From the NCBI GenBank assembly GCA_030605085.1, contig JAUWBH010000066.1, forward strand, positions 1-28,443: a stretch of DNA of 28,443 bases, given 5' to 3'. The position numbers and the translations under genes are program-made. The notes under the pieces were generated by a model. That model saw nothing but the letters and a program-made list of their open reading frames with translations, was not told the origin of the DNA and did no database searches. This DNA is from Promethearchaeota archaeon (GTDB lineage: Archaea > Asgardarchaeota > Lokiarchaeia > Sigynarchaeales > SOKP01). Each line of letters begins with the position of its first letter. The stretch's first letter is position 1. Of the stretch, positions 13,184 to 20,201 are shown piece by piece.

Positions 13184-13495
13184 ATGATATATCACGAATG
13201 GTTTGAACCAGTAGAGGAAAATTTGAAAGGGTATTTTGAGGGCTCCTATGGGAAGATAAGGCTAAATGGAGTCGGAGTTTTAGGAATTGATGTGAAAGCT
13301 TCCATTTGGAGAGCCTTCCCAGTATTGCAAGAGCAATATCCTACTAAAATGAAGCTAATTGAAGATGAGGATATAAAACCAGTAAAAAAAGTTCTAAGTG
13401 GATTTAGATATTTTCGTTCAAGGTGGTTAGATATGCCCCCATACGAATTTCCTCTTGTTAAAAATACGGAAAAATGTGACATAGATTCCTTTTGA
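13184..13495 (+). CDS. Unknown 103-residue protein
   Basis: No family is recognised. The sequence is beta-rich (GSYGKIRLNGVGVLGIDV) with an aromatic C-terminal half (GFRYFRSRWLDMPPYEFPL). Start ATG 13184 follows the second copy of the ATTC-GGCGCT block. Its last codons contain the left copy of a 16-base direct repeat whose other copy lies at 16812-16827. The 3' end of this gene may therefore be the left edge of the 13.5-16.8 kb island. Confidence 0.5.
   Translation: MIYHEWFEPVEENLKGYFEGSYGKIRLNGVGVLGIDVKASIWRAFPVLQEQYPTKMKLIEDEDIKPVKKVLSGFRYFRSRWLDMPPYEFPLVKNTEKCDIDSF
13470..13485 (+). repeat. Left copy of a 16-bp direct repeat bracketing the HEPN/DUF262 island
   Basis: AAAAATGTGACATAGA occurs here and in the same orientation at 16812-16827. 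The segment between (3.3 kb) contains the membrane protein, the HEPN and KTSC-DUF262 genes and most of the zinc-finger gene. The copies could be attachment-type or recombination repeats; chance cannot be excluded in AT-rich DNA. Confidence 0.45.
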
Positions 13496-13681
13496 TAAAT
13501 TCACATTTTGATAGATCTAATTTCACTTTTTACTAAATCCCTTCAATTTTTACTAGATCTGCCTAATGAAACAACATTTGACTGATAATAAAACTATTTT
13601 TTGAAGCATAACTCATATTGATTTGATCGACCTGTAATTTAAAGCATTAGTATTTCATTCATAATTCTGTTCACTCTTGCG

Positions 13682-13692
13682 TTATATATAAA
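13682..13692 (+). promoter_or_regulatory. TATA box for the 13714 gene
   Basis: TTATATATAAA ends 22 bases before ATG 13714, the spacing for a leaderless transcript. The gap 13496-13713 holds two TTTTTACTARAT repeats (13530 and 13550) flanked by AGATCT and no gene I can support. Confidence 0.55.
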
Positions 13693-13713
13693 GTCAAGAT
13701 CTAATATGGTAGT

Positions 13714-14295
13714 ATGGAAGATTTATCAATAGTAAGTATTCTAGTAAGTGCAATATCAAGTACAATTGCGATAATAATCGCAATCATCTTAAATTGGTGG
13801 CAAAATAAAAAGACCAATGAACGATTAGAAAAATCTCTTAACCACGAGATTAAATTGAGAAATGAACGTGTTCAAAAAATGTATGATATTGTTAAAGAAG
13901 TCTTTAATACACTTAAATTCGACACTAAGAAGAGATTGTTTTTGAGTGTAATTGGAAGGCAAGGAGCACAACATAGTTATACAAATCCAAAAATATCTAT
14001 GAATGAAGAGGATCTTCATATTCCAATTGAAGGAGATTATGAAGAGAAGAAATCACTTCTGAAATTCTTTAAAAACGATTATAAATACTTATGGATTGAT
14101 GAGATTTATGAATATGGGTTCGGAAGTTTTTATAATAACTCGATAAAGATGCAAGGTGGAGATCTTTTTGTTTGTAAGGGTTTTTATGAAGTAAAAGAAG
14201 ATATAAATGAGATAACAGTTAAGGATGTTCTATTATTCATATTGAATAAACTAAAAAAGGATTCTAGAGAATACTGGGGAATTGAATTAAAATGA
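13714..14295 (+). CDS. Membrane-anchored protein of unknown function
   Basis: The 193-residue protein starts with one strong membrane helix (about residues 5-29, IVSILVSAISSTIAIIIAII), then a basic junction (NWWQNKKTNERLEK) and a soluble helical/beta domain of about 150 residues (GDYEEKKSLLKFFKNDYKYL, DEIYEYGFGSFYNN). The topology matches many small N-terminally anchored accessory proteins of defence islands, though this specific family is not recognised. It is convergent with the HEPN gene (stops 50 bases apart) and has its own promoter, so it may be independent or a third component of the cassette. Confidence 0.55.
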   Translation: MEDLSIVSILVSAISSTIAIIIAIILNWWQNKKTNERLEKSLNHEIKLRNERVQKMYDIVKEVFNTLKFDTKKRLFLSVIGRQGAQHSYTNPKISMNEEDLHIPIEGDYEEKKSLLKFFKNDYKYLWIDEIYEYGFGSFYNNSIKMQGGDLFVCKGFYEVKEDINEITVKDVLLFILNKLKKDSREYWGIELK

Positions 14296-14345
14296 ATTTT
14301 TTAGAATTAATACTAAGAAAAAAAATTAGAAAATTATTCAAAGAT

Positions 14346-15038
14346 TTATTTTTTTGCAGATATACAAATATTATTTATTTGTTTTTTATAAGTTATATCT
14401 AAATGCCGAGCTAAAATCCGTAGAAAATTAATTGCCTCATTTAAATCGTTTTTAGTTATTTGAGATGCAAAAGATGTCTTATGAGCAACATTATTTCGTC
14501 TATTAATTATCTCGGATAATTTTCCTTTTATAAGATTCGTATTGATTCTTTTTTGCCATCCTCTTTGAAATCTTTTTGTTATGTGTTCAAAAATTTTATT
14601 AAATCCAATTACATCAAAAAGGTTTATTATCACTCTTGGGGTAGGATTATAACCTTGTAATTTGAATACTGCTGTATTTATCTCATCATTAATAATAGAT
14701 CTGCATGCATTTTTTGCATCTGCTAATTTTTTAACATCTTTTTTCAATGATGATTGTTTTAAGGTTCTATCAACATTTGTTATTATTAATTTATCAGGTA
14801 GTTTTGAAAAATCAATATTATTGGTGTGTCTTTTTATGACATCTAAATAGATATCTGGTAGACGATTTAAAAATTCTTCAAATGATGCAACAATCAAAAT
14901 TGCAGAGCCCCCTCGTAAACCATAAACATACTTCTTATGTTTTTGTTTAGGTGGGACTTTATAAGTATCTAATTGAATTAATGCTTTGGCAATTTCTAAG
15001 GATTGAAGAAACTCTTTATAGGCAATAGATTTAATCAT
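14346..15038 (-). CDS. HEPN-domain protein (MAE_28990/MAE_18760-like RNase candidate)
   Basis: HEPN proteins are helical, usually metal-independent RNases used as toxins and in anti-phage systems. The C-terminal helical bundle carries RRNNVAHKTSF with the signature RNxxAH (R181, N182, A185, H186), the catalytic Rx4-6H motif. An N-terminal region with GLRGGSAILIVASFEEFLNRL (about residues 40-60) matches the MAE_28990-type layout, in which the bundle begins with a helix for subunit contact. The gene is seven bases downstream of the DUF262 gene on the same strand, with AAAAAGG of that gene's end as its ribosome binding site, so the two are cotranslated. In this pair the HEPN would be the effector. 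The exact subfamily is from memory. Confidence 0.75.
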   Translation of the reverse strand: MIKSIAYKEFLQSLEIAKALIQLDTYKVPPKQKHKKYVYGLRGGSAILIVASFEEFLNRLPDIYLDVIKRHTNNIDFSKLPDKLIITNVDRTLKQSSLKKDVKKLADAKNACRSIINDEINTAVFKLQGYNPTPRVIINLFDVIGFNKIFEHITKRFQRGWQKRINTNLIKGKLSEIINRRNNVAHKTSFASQITKNDLNEAINFLRILARHLDITYKKQINNICISAKK

Positions 15039-15045
15039 TGAATTT

Positions 15046-16353
15046 TTACCTTTTTAAGAAATTATTTATAAAATTATAGACTTTATCCTTCCGTGTGAAA
15101 AAAGCAGGTGAAGTACTTGTGTGATAAGAAATTGAATAATCAAAGTTTTCATCTGAGAAGAGTTTTTTATATTCTTTGATAAAATCATCCTGATTAAAAT
15201 CATTCGGTATTGAGAGAGTTTCATCACGGTCGACACATGCAAATATAACAGCATCAAACAATGGCGTCGTCATTTTTTTCTTCCAATAACCCTTACTTTT
15301 AAACCATCTTTTAAAAGCAAATTCACCAAATAATCTATAAATAAAGTTTATAGTTTTAAGAAATTTCTTTTCAAATTTCTCAATTTTAATTTTATTCATC
15401 CTTTGATTTTTTCTAATGAAATCACTCATTTTCCAAGCAATATCTCCTGAAAAATAGCTTGGATTCTCAAAAAAAGTGAAAAATCTGAGTACATACTCTA
15501 CATCCTTCATTTCTTGATAAATTTTTGATTCATTTATATCATCTACTCCTAATAATTTGTGAAATGTTGAATTCTCAGACAAATCTATAATCAAATCATT
15601 TAAATCTCCCGGATAAGCACTATTCCGTATCTCTTGATCGTTTAAGCTTACACCTCCGGTATTTAAACGTTGAAAAACTTTATATTTAATATCCTCATCA
15701 GATTCATTGAGTATTATAATTGCTCTCAAAACAGTTCGAGTTTTTAGATAATTTTGATATGTTGATGGTAGATCAGAAAAAAGTCTTCTATTTAAATCTT
15801 TAAATACTTTTAGCCCAACCAGTTCTAATTTATTTGTAAAAAATCTTTGAATAGAATTTAACCGTTGTTTACCATCTATAACAGAATATTTTCCATATTC
15901 ATCTTCATTTAAGTATATTGGAGGAACTGGAACATTCATTATAAATGATTCTATTAGTTTCGATTGTCTTTCATCACTCCAACGATATCTTCGTTGATAT
16001 TCAGGGTGAAGATTAATAATGTCTTCTTCTAACAATTCTGACAATGTTCTCAAGTTATAATCGACAAATTGAGTTACAAGAGTACGTTGTTGATCTTTCA
16101 ATGCTCTCTCAATATCGATTTCTTTGCCCTCTTTAATAGTATCATAATCAATATCGCTGTTTTGTATGTGATCAATATAATAATCTTTTTGTGAATCAGC
16201 GTCCCTGAAATCATCAAAAATTTCCTTTTGAACATTTTTATATTTATGAATAACTCCTCCTATAAATACAATTTCTATGATTTTACCATATACTTCAAAT
16301 CCAATTTTATCAATTTCATCAGAGATATTATAAAAATATTCCATATTCATCAC
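15046..16353 (-). CDS. KTSC-DUF262 protein (ParB/GmrS-like NTPase or sensor)
   Basis: Residues about 10-66 look like a KTSC domain (EIDKIGFEVYGKIIEIVFIG, then HKYKNVQKEIFDDFRDADS), a small fold often fused to nucleic-acid-processing proteins. Residues about 100-250 are a DUF262 domain: PEYQRRYRWSDERQSKLIES then VPPIYL, with the ParB-like DGKQR motif (D160-R164) found in GmrSD-type restriction subunits. No C-terminal HNH (DUF1524) motif is evident; the rest is helical. DUF262 proteins sense or cleave foreign nucleic acid using nucleotide binding, and are commonly found beside HEPN genes. The start is GTG 16353 or ATG 16350. It is the first gene of a two-gene operon with the HEPN. Confidence 0.8.
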   Translation of the reverse strand: MMNMEYFYNISDEIDKIGFEVYGKIIEIVFIGGVIHKYKNVQKEIFDDFRDADSQKDYYIDHIQNSDIDYDTIKEGKEIDIERALKDQQRTLVTQFVDYNLRTLSELLEEDIINLHPEYQRRYRWSDERQSKLIESFIMNVPVPPIYLNEDEYGKYSVIDGKQRLNSIQRFFTNKLELVGLKVFKDLNRRLFSDLPSTYQNYLKTRTVLRAIIILNESDEDIKYKVFQRLNTGGVSLNDQEIRNSAYPGDLNDLIIDLSENSTFHKLLGVDDINESKIYQEMKDVEYVLRFFTFFENPSYFSGDIAWKMSDFIRKNQRMNKIKIEKFEKKFLKTINFIYRLFGEFAFKRWFKSKGYWKKKMTTPLFDAVIFACVDRDETLSIPNDFNQDDFIKEYKKLFSDENFDYSISYHTSTSPAFFTRKDKVYNFINNFLKR

Positions 16354-16395
16354 ACTATTAAGTTGTTTTTATTAATAATGAATATTAACTACTTT

Positions 16396-16824
16396 TTATG
16401 CATTTTGGTTAAATATGCTATGTTTCGATTTTACATGAATTGTTAAATTATATTTTTGTTTAGCTTTATAATCACAGTATGGACAATTATACCATTTAAC
16501 ATCAATATCATGAATGTTGGATAAATGGTTTTTTAAAATATTATTTTGTTTGATTTTGAATTCGCAATGAGGGCATTCATGGCAATTTACATCTATATCA
16601 TGCATATTAGCCAGGTGAGCCTTAATTGAGGCCTTCTCTTTAGCCTTATAATCACAATGAGGACATTTATACCATTTAACACCAATATTATGTTTATTAG
16701 TCATATGAGCTTTTATAGCACTTTTTTCTTTAGCCTTATATGAGAACAATAAAATCTTTACCGATTGATTAACTAAAGAAGTATAAGAAAACCCATCTAT
16801 GGAAACAATATAAAAATGTGACAT
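16396..16824 (-). CDS. Four-repeat C2H2 zinc-finger protein (first finger degenerate)
   Basis: Three classical C2H2 fingers with C-x2-C-x12-H-x4-H spacing (C54/C57/H70/H75, C84/C87/H100/H105, C114/C117/H130/H135) repeat with an exact 30-residue period and conserved linkers (HDIDV, KWY). A fourth, N-terminal unit retains SYKAKEKSAIKAHMTNKH but has lost both cysteines. Such arrays are typical of eukaryotes and giant viruses and unusual in prokaryotes; in Archaea they are best known from Asgard lineages. They bind DNA or RNA. The first 28 residues are unrelated to the repeats, and the start codon lies inside the right copy of the 16-base direct repeat. This suggests the 5' end was replaced when the island formed. 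Confidence 0.8.
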   Translation of the reverse strand: MSHFYIVSIDGFSYTSLVNQSVKILLFSYKAKEKSAIKAHMTNKHNIGVKWYKCPHCDYKAKEKASIKAHLANMHDIDVNCHECPHCEFKIKQNNILKNHLSNIHDIDVKWYNCPYCDYKAKQKYNLTIHVKSKHSIFNQNA

Positions 16825-16827
16825 AGA
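16812..16827 (+). repeat. Right copy of the 16-bp direct repeat
   Basis: AAAAATGTGACATAGA, identical to 13470-13485. It overlaps the start codon of the zinc-finger gene and stops five bases before the stop codon of the 16833 gene. Confidence 0.45.
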
Positions 16828-16832
16828 CTAAA

Positions 16833-17054
16833 TCAATTTTTCCATATTTTGGGGCTCTGTTGACTATGCGGAAGTATTTCTGCTAATACTTTCATATCTA
16901 CTACTTGGGTTCTATGACCTCGATGTTTTCTTTCAAAACGCTGTAATGATTCTTTAGTTTTATAATCGCTTACATCAATACGATGAAACTCACGGCAATC
17001 GAAACAAATCCTTACCCTATTATTTTCCGTATTATTATTAATAAAGCTCATCAA
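16833..17054 (-). CDS. Small CxxC...HxxH zinc-binding protein
   Basis: The 73-residue product has ICFDC (C17, C20) followed by a basic helix and HRGH (H44, H47), giving a C2H2-like single zinc site that differs in spacing from the neighbouring finger array. The end (PHSQQSPKIWKN) looks unstructured. It is the last gene of the minus-strand run that starts at 18371; it lies 88 bases after the 17143 gene, so internal promoters are possible. Start ATG 17054 or ATG 17051. Function unknown. Confidence 0.6.
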   Translation of the reverse strand: MMSFINNNTENNRVRICFDCREFHRIDVSDYKTKESLQRFERKHRGHRTQVVDMKVLAEILPHSQQSPKIWKN

Positions 17055-17142
17055 TTCATCCCTTATAATCTAAATTTAAAAAGTCCTAAGTTTTTAGAGT
17101 TAAATTGCTCTTAACTATCGAAATAAAAAGAAAATAAAAAAA

Positions 17143-17493
17143 TTATTTTAGAAAATCTAATATATCCAATATTGCTTCGTCTGTATGTTTCATTACTTCT
17201 ATACCATAATACATAGAGCTCGGATAATAAGTAACCATTTTAGGTTGTTTTATTCCCGTCAAAACCTCTCTCAATGCCCATACGAGTTTTCCAGCAGAAT
17301 ATCCAATTTCATTATTTAAACCAGTATCAAGTTGAATTCGTGCTTCTCTACCATTTAATTTTACTAAATGATTCTCTGTATCAAGCTCAATACTAGTATC
17401 ATCAAACCATTTTGCGATGGCTTTAGGAATGTAAATGTCTTTCGCACTAACAGACAATATTCTTACAGCTTCACATATACTTTCAGTATCCAA
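17143..17493 (-). CDS. Unknown 116-residue protein
   Basis: The sequence (MDTESICEAVRILSVSAKDI, then AKWFDDTSIELDTENHLVKL) suggests an alpha/beta fold with alternating hydrophobics; DAILDILDFLK-like residues form a C-terminal helix. I recognise no family. A GGAGTGG (7-13 bases upstream) supports ATG 17493. It lies 12 bases downstream of the 17506 gene on the same strand, so the genes are cotranscribed. Confidence 0.55.
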   Translation of the reverse strand: MDTESICEAVRILSVSAKDIYIPKAIAKWFDDTSIELDTENHLVKLNGREARIQLDTGLNNEIGYSAGKLVWALREVLTGIKQPKMVTYYPSSMYYGIEVMKHTDEAILDILDFLK

Positions 17494-17505
17494 TCAAACC
17501 ACTCC

Positions 17506-17784
17506 TTATTTTTCGTAAATTAACATCTTTAATATATTGGGTGATTTACATTTCAAACACTTTGTAGGAATGCCTAATGTTGAAAATTCAGCACCACAAT
17601 TAACGCAATAAAAGTATTTCTTATAAATATCTTGATCATCTAAATCGGAAGGCCCCTTAGAAAACAGATTTATAATATTTGATAAAACTTCAGTATATTC
17701 GCTATAAAAAGAGTCATTTGGGTATTCGTTTGCTAACTTTCGGAATCTATCTGTTGTCCGTTTTAATTCTTCAATATTGGGCAT
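17506..17784 (-). CDS. Zinc-ribbon protein with a helical N-terminus
   Basis: The first 45 residues are helical (RTTDRFRKLANEYP, YTEVLSNIINLFSKG) and the C-terminus is a zinc ribbon (C60, C63, C76, C79: YCVNCGAEF and CLKCKS). The build suggests an adaptor that docks on nucleic acid or protein. It belongs to the small-gene run between 18371 and 16833. Start ATG 17784. Function unknown. Confidence 0.6.
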   Translation of the reverse strand: MPNIEELKRTTDRFRKLANEYPNDSFYSEYTEVLSNIINLFSKGPSDLDDQDIYKKYFYCVNCGAEFSTLGIPTKCLKCKSPNILKMLIYEK

Positions 17785-17848
17785 TTTTTATCACATCATT
17801 ATCAAAAACTTCTTTATTCAAAATGTATTTAAAACCATAGCAAAAATG

Positions 17849-17998
17849 TTAAGATAATTTCTCTATACTATTATTGATATCTTTGATGATATTTACGAGA
17901 GATTCAACCTGCTCACACATTTTAACGGTTCTATCTTTATTTAGGTTTATCTTATGCTTGATTCTTTTCTGTGCTTCGTTATCATCAGAAAGGCTCAT
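17849..17998 (-). CDS. 49-residue coiled-coil micro-protein
   Basis: GGAGG, nine bases upstream, and a four-base overlap (ATGA) with the 17995 gene support ATG 17998. The product is a single charged helix (SDDNEAQKRIKHKINLNKDR, then VESLVNIIKDINNSIEKL). It resembles the small helical partners that follow larger helical genes in mobile elements, and probably pairs with the 65-residue protein before it. No family is recognised. Confidence 0.55.
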   Translation of the reverse strand: MSLSDDNEAQKRIKHKINLNKDRTVKMCEQVESLVNIIKDINNSIEKLS

Positions 17999-18192
17999 TT
18001 CTTCAAACCTCCTTCTATTTGCTTTCTAATAGCGTCAAGTCTTTTCATTCTTTTTTGATTTAGAGTTTTATCCCTCACTAAAATTATTAAAGTCTCCTGA
18101 AGACTTTTTTTATTTTCTTCATTGATTTGAGTTTTGATTAAATCACACATATTAAGAATATACGCGCCTAAGCCTTCCATATAGCTCATCAT
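17995..18192 (-). CDS. 65-residue helical protein
   Basis: Almost all helical and charged (YMEGLGAYILNMCDLIKTQI, then QKRMKRLDAIRKQIEGG). It overlaps the next gene by four bases and carries GAGG about ten bases before its ATG pair. It lies 11 bases after the 18204 gene. Probable partner of the following micro-protein; function unknown. Confidence 0.55.
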   Translation of the reverse strand: MMSYMEGLGAYILNMCDLIKTQINEENKKSLQETLIILVRDKTLNQKRMKRLDAIRKQIEGGLKK

Positions 18193-18203
18193 AACCGTCT
18201 ACC

Positions 18204-18371
18204 TCAGATAGAATTAGATATTACTTGTTGTATTGCCAATTGTATTTCTAATAAACGGTAATTCCTCGCCATATCTATAAAAGCTCCATAGCGTTCAGTT
18301 CGAACCAGATTCTTTACTTGATTATTTAGTAGAACTAACCTTCTTTTAACAATATTAACCCATAACGACAT
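18204..18371 (-). CDS. 55-residue basic helical protein
   Basis: First gene of the minus-strand run. The product (MSLWVNIVKRRLVLLNNQVK, then ERYGAFIDMARNYRLLEIQL) is one long amphipathic helical region without a known family. AGTGA precedes ATG 18371 by a short distance. The downstream gene starts 11 bases after its stop. Confidence 0.5.
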   Translation of the reverse strand: MSLWVNIVKRRLVLLNNQVKNLVRTERYGAFIDMARNYRLLEIQLAIQQVISNSI

Positions 18372-18400
18372 TTTTTTCACTTTTTTTTTGATTTTTATTT

Positions 18401-18421
18401 GTTGATTCTTTGAGAATCGAC
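18401..18421. promoter_or_regulatory. Palindromic operator candidate in the divergent region
   Basis: GTTGATTCT-ttg-AGAATCGAC forms 9-bp arms with one mismatch between the minus-strand run (start 18371) and the plus-strand wHTH gene (18604). Such a site could be bound by the wHTH protein. Confidence 0.4.
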
Positions 18422-18446
18422 GATTTATTTTTAAATATCGGTGGGA

Positions 18447-18460
18447 GCCATAATTGTGGC
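18447..18460. promoter_or_regulatory. Near-palindrome before a TATA box
   Basis: GCCATAATTGTGGC is symmetrical except for one base pair step and lies 10 bases before TTTATATATATGA (18470-18482). Together with the 18401-18421 repeat it marks a regulated divergent promoter region. Confidence 0.35.
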
Positions 18461-18469
18461 GTTTTTTCC

Positions 18470-18482
18470 TTTATATATATGA
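18470..18482 (+). promoter_or_regulatory. TATA-like box of the wHTH gene
   Basis: TTTATATATATGA, about 120 bases upstream of ATG 18604, predicting a leader of roughly 95 bases; a second AT-rich box (18506-18515) would shorten it. The leader contains GAGGGGG (18531-18537) and a 12-codon frame from TTG 18542 to 18580. Confidence 0.35.
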
Positions 18483-18603
18483 TAGTTATCCACAAAAAAC
18501 CATATAATTTATAGCTATTCTTCATACATAGAGGGGGTTGATTGAAAGAAAAAGAGTATATTTTTGTTAGGAGTTTTTAAGAACAGAGTTAGAAAAGAGT
18601 AGG

Positions 18604-18870
18604 ATGATTGTCAAAAATTTATATGAACTAATGAGTTCTAATAATATTCTTATGAACCCAATTCAATTTAGGCTCTTAAAAACTTTATGTGAATGTGGAG
18701 CACTAACTCGTAAAGAATTATGTAAAAAATTAAATACTCCTTGGACCACTACTTTTGATAATCTTGAAAGGCTTGAGAAAAAGGAATATGTAAAAAGATT
18801 TAGCAAGGAGACTGGTAGAAAGGGCAGACCGCCCGTTTTCTGGGAAATCGATAACCTAAATCCTCCATAG
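18604..18870 (+). CDS. Winged-helix transcriptional regulator
   Basis: The 88-residue protein is a wHTH. FRLLKTLCECGALTRKELCK (about residues 22-41), NTPWTTTFDNLERLEKKEYV as the recognition helix region, and a wing (GRKGRPPVFWEI) match archaeal MarR/ArsR/TrmB-type DNA-binding domains. It has no separate ligand domain. It sits beside two palindromes (18401-18421 and 18447-18460), so autoregulation is likely. AGTAGG precedes ATG 18604. The next gene begins 62 bases later on the same strand. Confidence 0.7.
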   Translation: MIVKNLYELMSSNNILMNPIQFRLLKTLCECGALTRKELCKKLNTPWTTTFDNLERLEKKEYVKRFSKETGRKGRPPVFWEIDNLNPP

Positions 18871-18931
18871 ATTTTGACAAAATCCGAGAAAAGCAAAAAA
18901 ATAATAATAAACAACAAAGGAGAGAGAAAAA

Positions 18932-19450
18932 ATGACTAATGAATTATTTGAGATTGATTTAGAGCAATATTTTATTGAGAAGAAAGCTTTCTACGAAAAG
19001 ATAGTTGAGTTAATTTCCAGAAATAATGGATGGGTCAATTTTAAGAAAGCAGTCTTTGATTCCGAAGTAGAAAGGGATTACGCTTTATTAGAACTGGAAC
19101 AAATCTTTGGGATAGCCGGAGAAGAAATTAAATATTTTAAAAACGATGCGAAAGTACTTTATGAAACTCTTAAACAACTAGCCCCTCCCGATAGAGAATT
19201 TACAGAAGAAGAAAATAAAAAATTAAGAGAAGTATTTTTAGAGATTTTGCTACTTGAAGAATCGGAAATAATTGAATTATTAAAACACTCAGAACTATAC
19301 ATTAAAGGGCAACAAAAGTCGAAACAGATTAAAGAGATAATCAATTACTACCAGGAATTTGAGAATAAACCCCCATACTTATATCAGAATTTCCTAAAAA
19401 TAAAAAGTATAGACGAAAAAATAAATAAAATATTTTTCAAGAAAATCTAA
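18932..19450 (+). CDS. Unknown acidic helical protein
   Basis: I do not recognise this 172-residue family. It is rich in Glu and Lys and helical throughout, with an early block (ISRNNGWVNFKKAVFDSE), a middle acidic region (EESEIIELLKHSELY) and a basic C-terminus (INKIFFKKI). AGGAGAGAG lies 8-16 bases before ATG 18932. It probably follows the wHTH gene in one transcript. Its last codons overlap by four bases the stop of the convergent AbrB-like gene, a very compact arrangement. Confidence 0.55.
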   Translation: MTNELFEIDLEQYFIEKKAFYEKIVELISRNNGWVNFKKAVFDSEVERDYALLELEQIFGIAGEEIKYFKNDAKVLYETLKQLAPPDREFTEEENKKLREVFLEILLLEESEIIELLKHSELYIKGQQKSKQIKEIINYYQEFENKPPYLYQNFLKIKSIDEKINKIFFKKI

Positions 19451-19752
19451 ACATCTTTCTTTTTTATAATATCTACGGCTAACATCTGCTCCTCTTCTAG
19501 ATTGAGCAATTTTACGATGTTCCTCTTCATAGTAACACCTTGAGTATTAGTGCCTATCTTAGAAACAATACTCGGCATAGGTATTGAAGGCTCGATAGGT
19601 ATCATATCGCGTCCCTCTTTAAAAAACCCATAGATGTTTATCTTTAAAGTATCTCCAAATTGTATATCTTCACCTTCCCGAATAGCACGAGAAATTATAA
19701 ACCTTAACCCTTTACCCCTTTGGCTTGGTTTAAGCGTGATTATATCTTTCAA
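19447..19752 (-). CDS. AbrB/SpoVT-like swapped-hairpin protein
   Basis: The C-terminal half (SKIGTNTQGVTMKRNIVKLL, then EEEQMLAVDIIKK, about residues 64-98) matches the swapped-hairpin AbrB fold 'xxGxQGVTIPKxIxxxLxLxxGDxLxV'. The N-terminal half (GLRFIISRAIREGEDIQFGD) could be a second, diverged copy. AbrB-like proteins bind DNA as dimers and often regulate accessory genes or act as antitoxins; no cognate toxin is adjacent. It overlaps the unknown gene at 18932 tail to tail by four bases. Start ATG 19752. Confidence 0.55.
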   Translation of the reverse strand: MKDIITLKPSQRGKGLRFIISRAIREGEDIQFGDTLKINIYGFFKEGRDMIPIEPSIPMPSIVSKIGTNTQGVTMKRNIVKLLNLEEEQMLAVDIIKKKDV

Positions 19753-20201
19753 TTTGTTTAATTCCTCATCATTTCGTTATTATAAAGTTACTAATAATTA
19801 ACACACACATCATATTAATAAGTTTTGATATCATTTTAATTTATTTTATTCCCAAAGGCACACTTTTTCATTATAATAATGCATATTTTTCCGATAAAAA
19901 CCGACAGAAAATTCAAAATATTTATATAGTTTTTCTAACATCTATATTCTTGTGTATTAATTTTTATTGTTATTTGTTAACGATTTAGTCCTGAATAATT
20001 TAACCGAGGTATCTATATTGGGAACATTAAAAGTAGCAGGGTTTTGGTTTGCGGGTCATTCGGAGTTGCAGAGATTTGTTTCTTTCAAAAAATTTGGCGA
20101 CTATAATATGGGGGGTATGTCACCCCCCTCATATTTAAAATCGTTAATAAGATTCGCTTTCATTATAAATTATATAATAAACTAAAATTAGTGAGGATAT
20201 T
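19753..20201. other. Gene-poor region before orc1/cdc6: replication-origin candidate
   Basis: This 449-base gap contains very AT-rich segments (19780-19970), a more G/C-rich patch (20000-20130) and a striking inverted repeat: G6 at 20110-20115 and C6 at 20123-20128 with a 7-base loop. Archaeal origin recognition boxes typically carry a G-rich string and lie beside their cdc6 gene, so the position and the paired G/C tracts fit an origin. A 72-codon frame at 19967-20185 exists but has a composition unlike its neighbours and no domain, so I do not call it a gene. A TATA-like box (TTATAAAT, 20163-20170) leads into the initiator gene. Confidence 0.4.
20110..20128. repeat. G6/C6 hairpin
   Basis: Six G, seven-base loop (TATGTCA), six C. 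It is the most GC-dense palindrome in the window and sits 75 bases before the orc1/cdc6 start. It could be an initiator-binding site, a structured RNA element or a terminator of upstream transcription. Confidence 0.6.

Noticed and set aside
18542..18580. 12-codon frame after GAGGGGG in the wHTH leader
   Set aside because: Too short to assign; kept only as a note in the promoter entry because no leader-peptide logic or attenuator hairpin is visible.
19967..20185. 72-codon plus-strand frame upstream of orc1/cdc6
   Set aside because: It covers the G6/C6 hairpin, has no recognisable domain, no ribosome binding site before its TTG and a composition unlike neighbouring genes. The origin or leader explanation is better.
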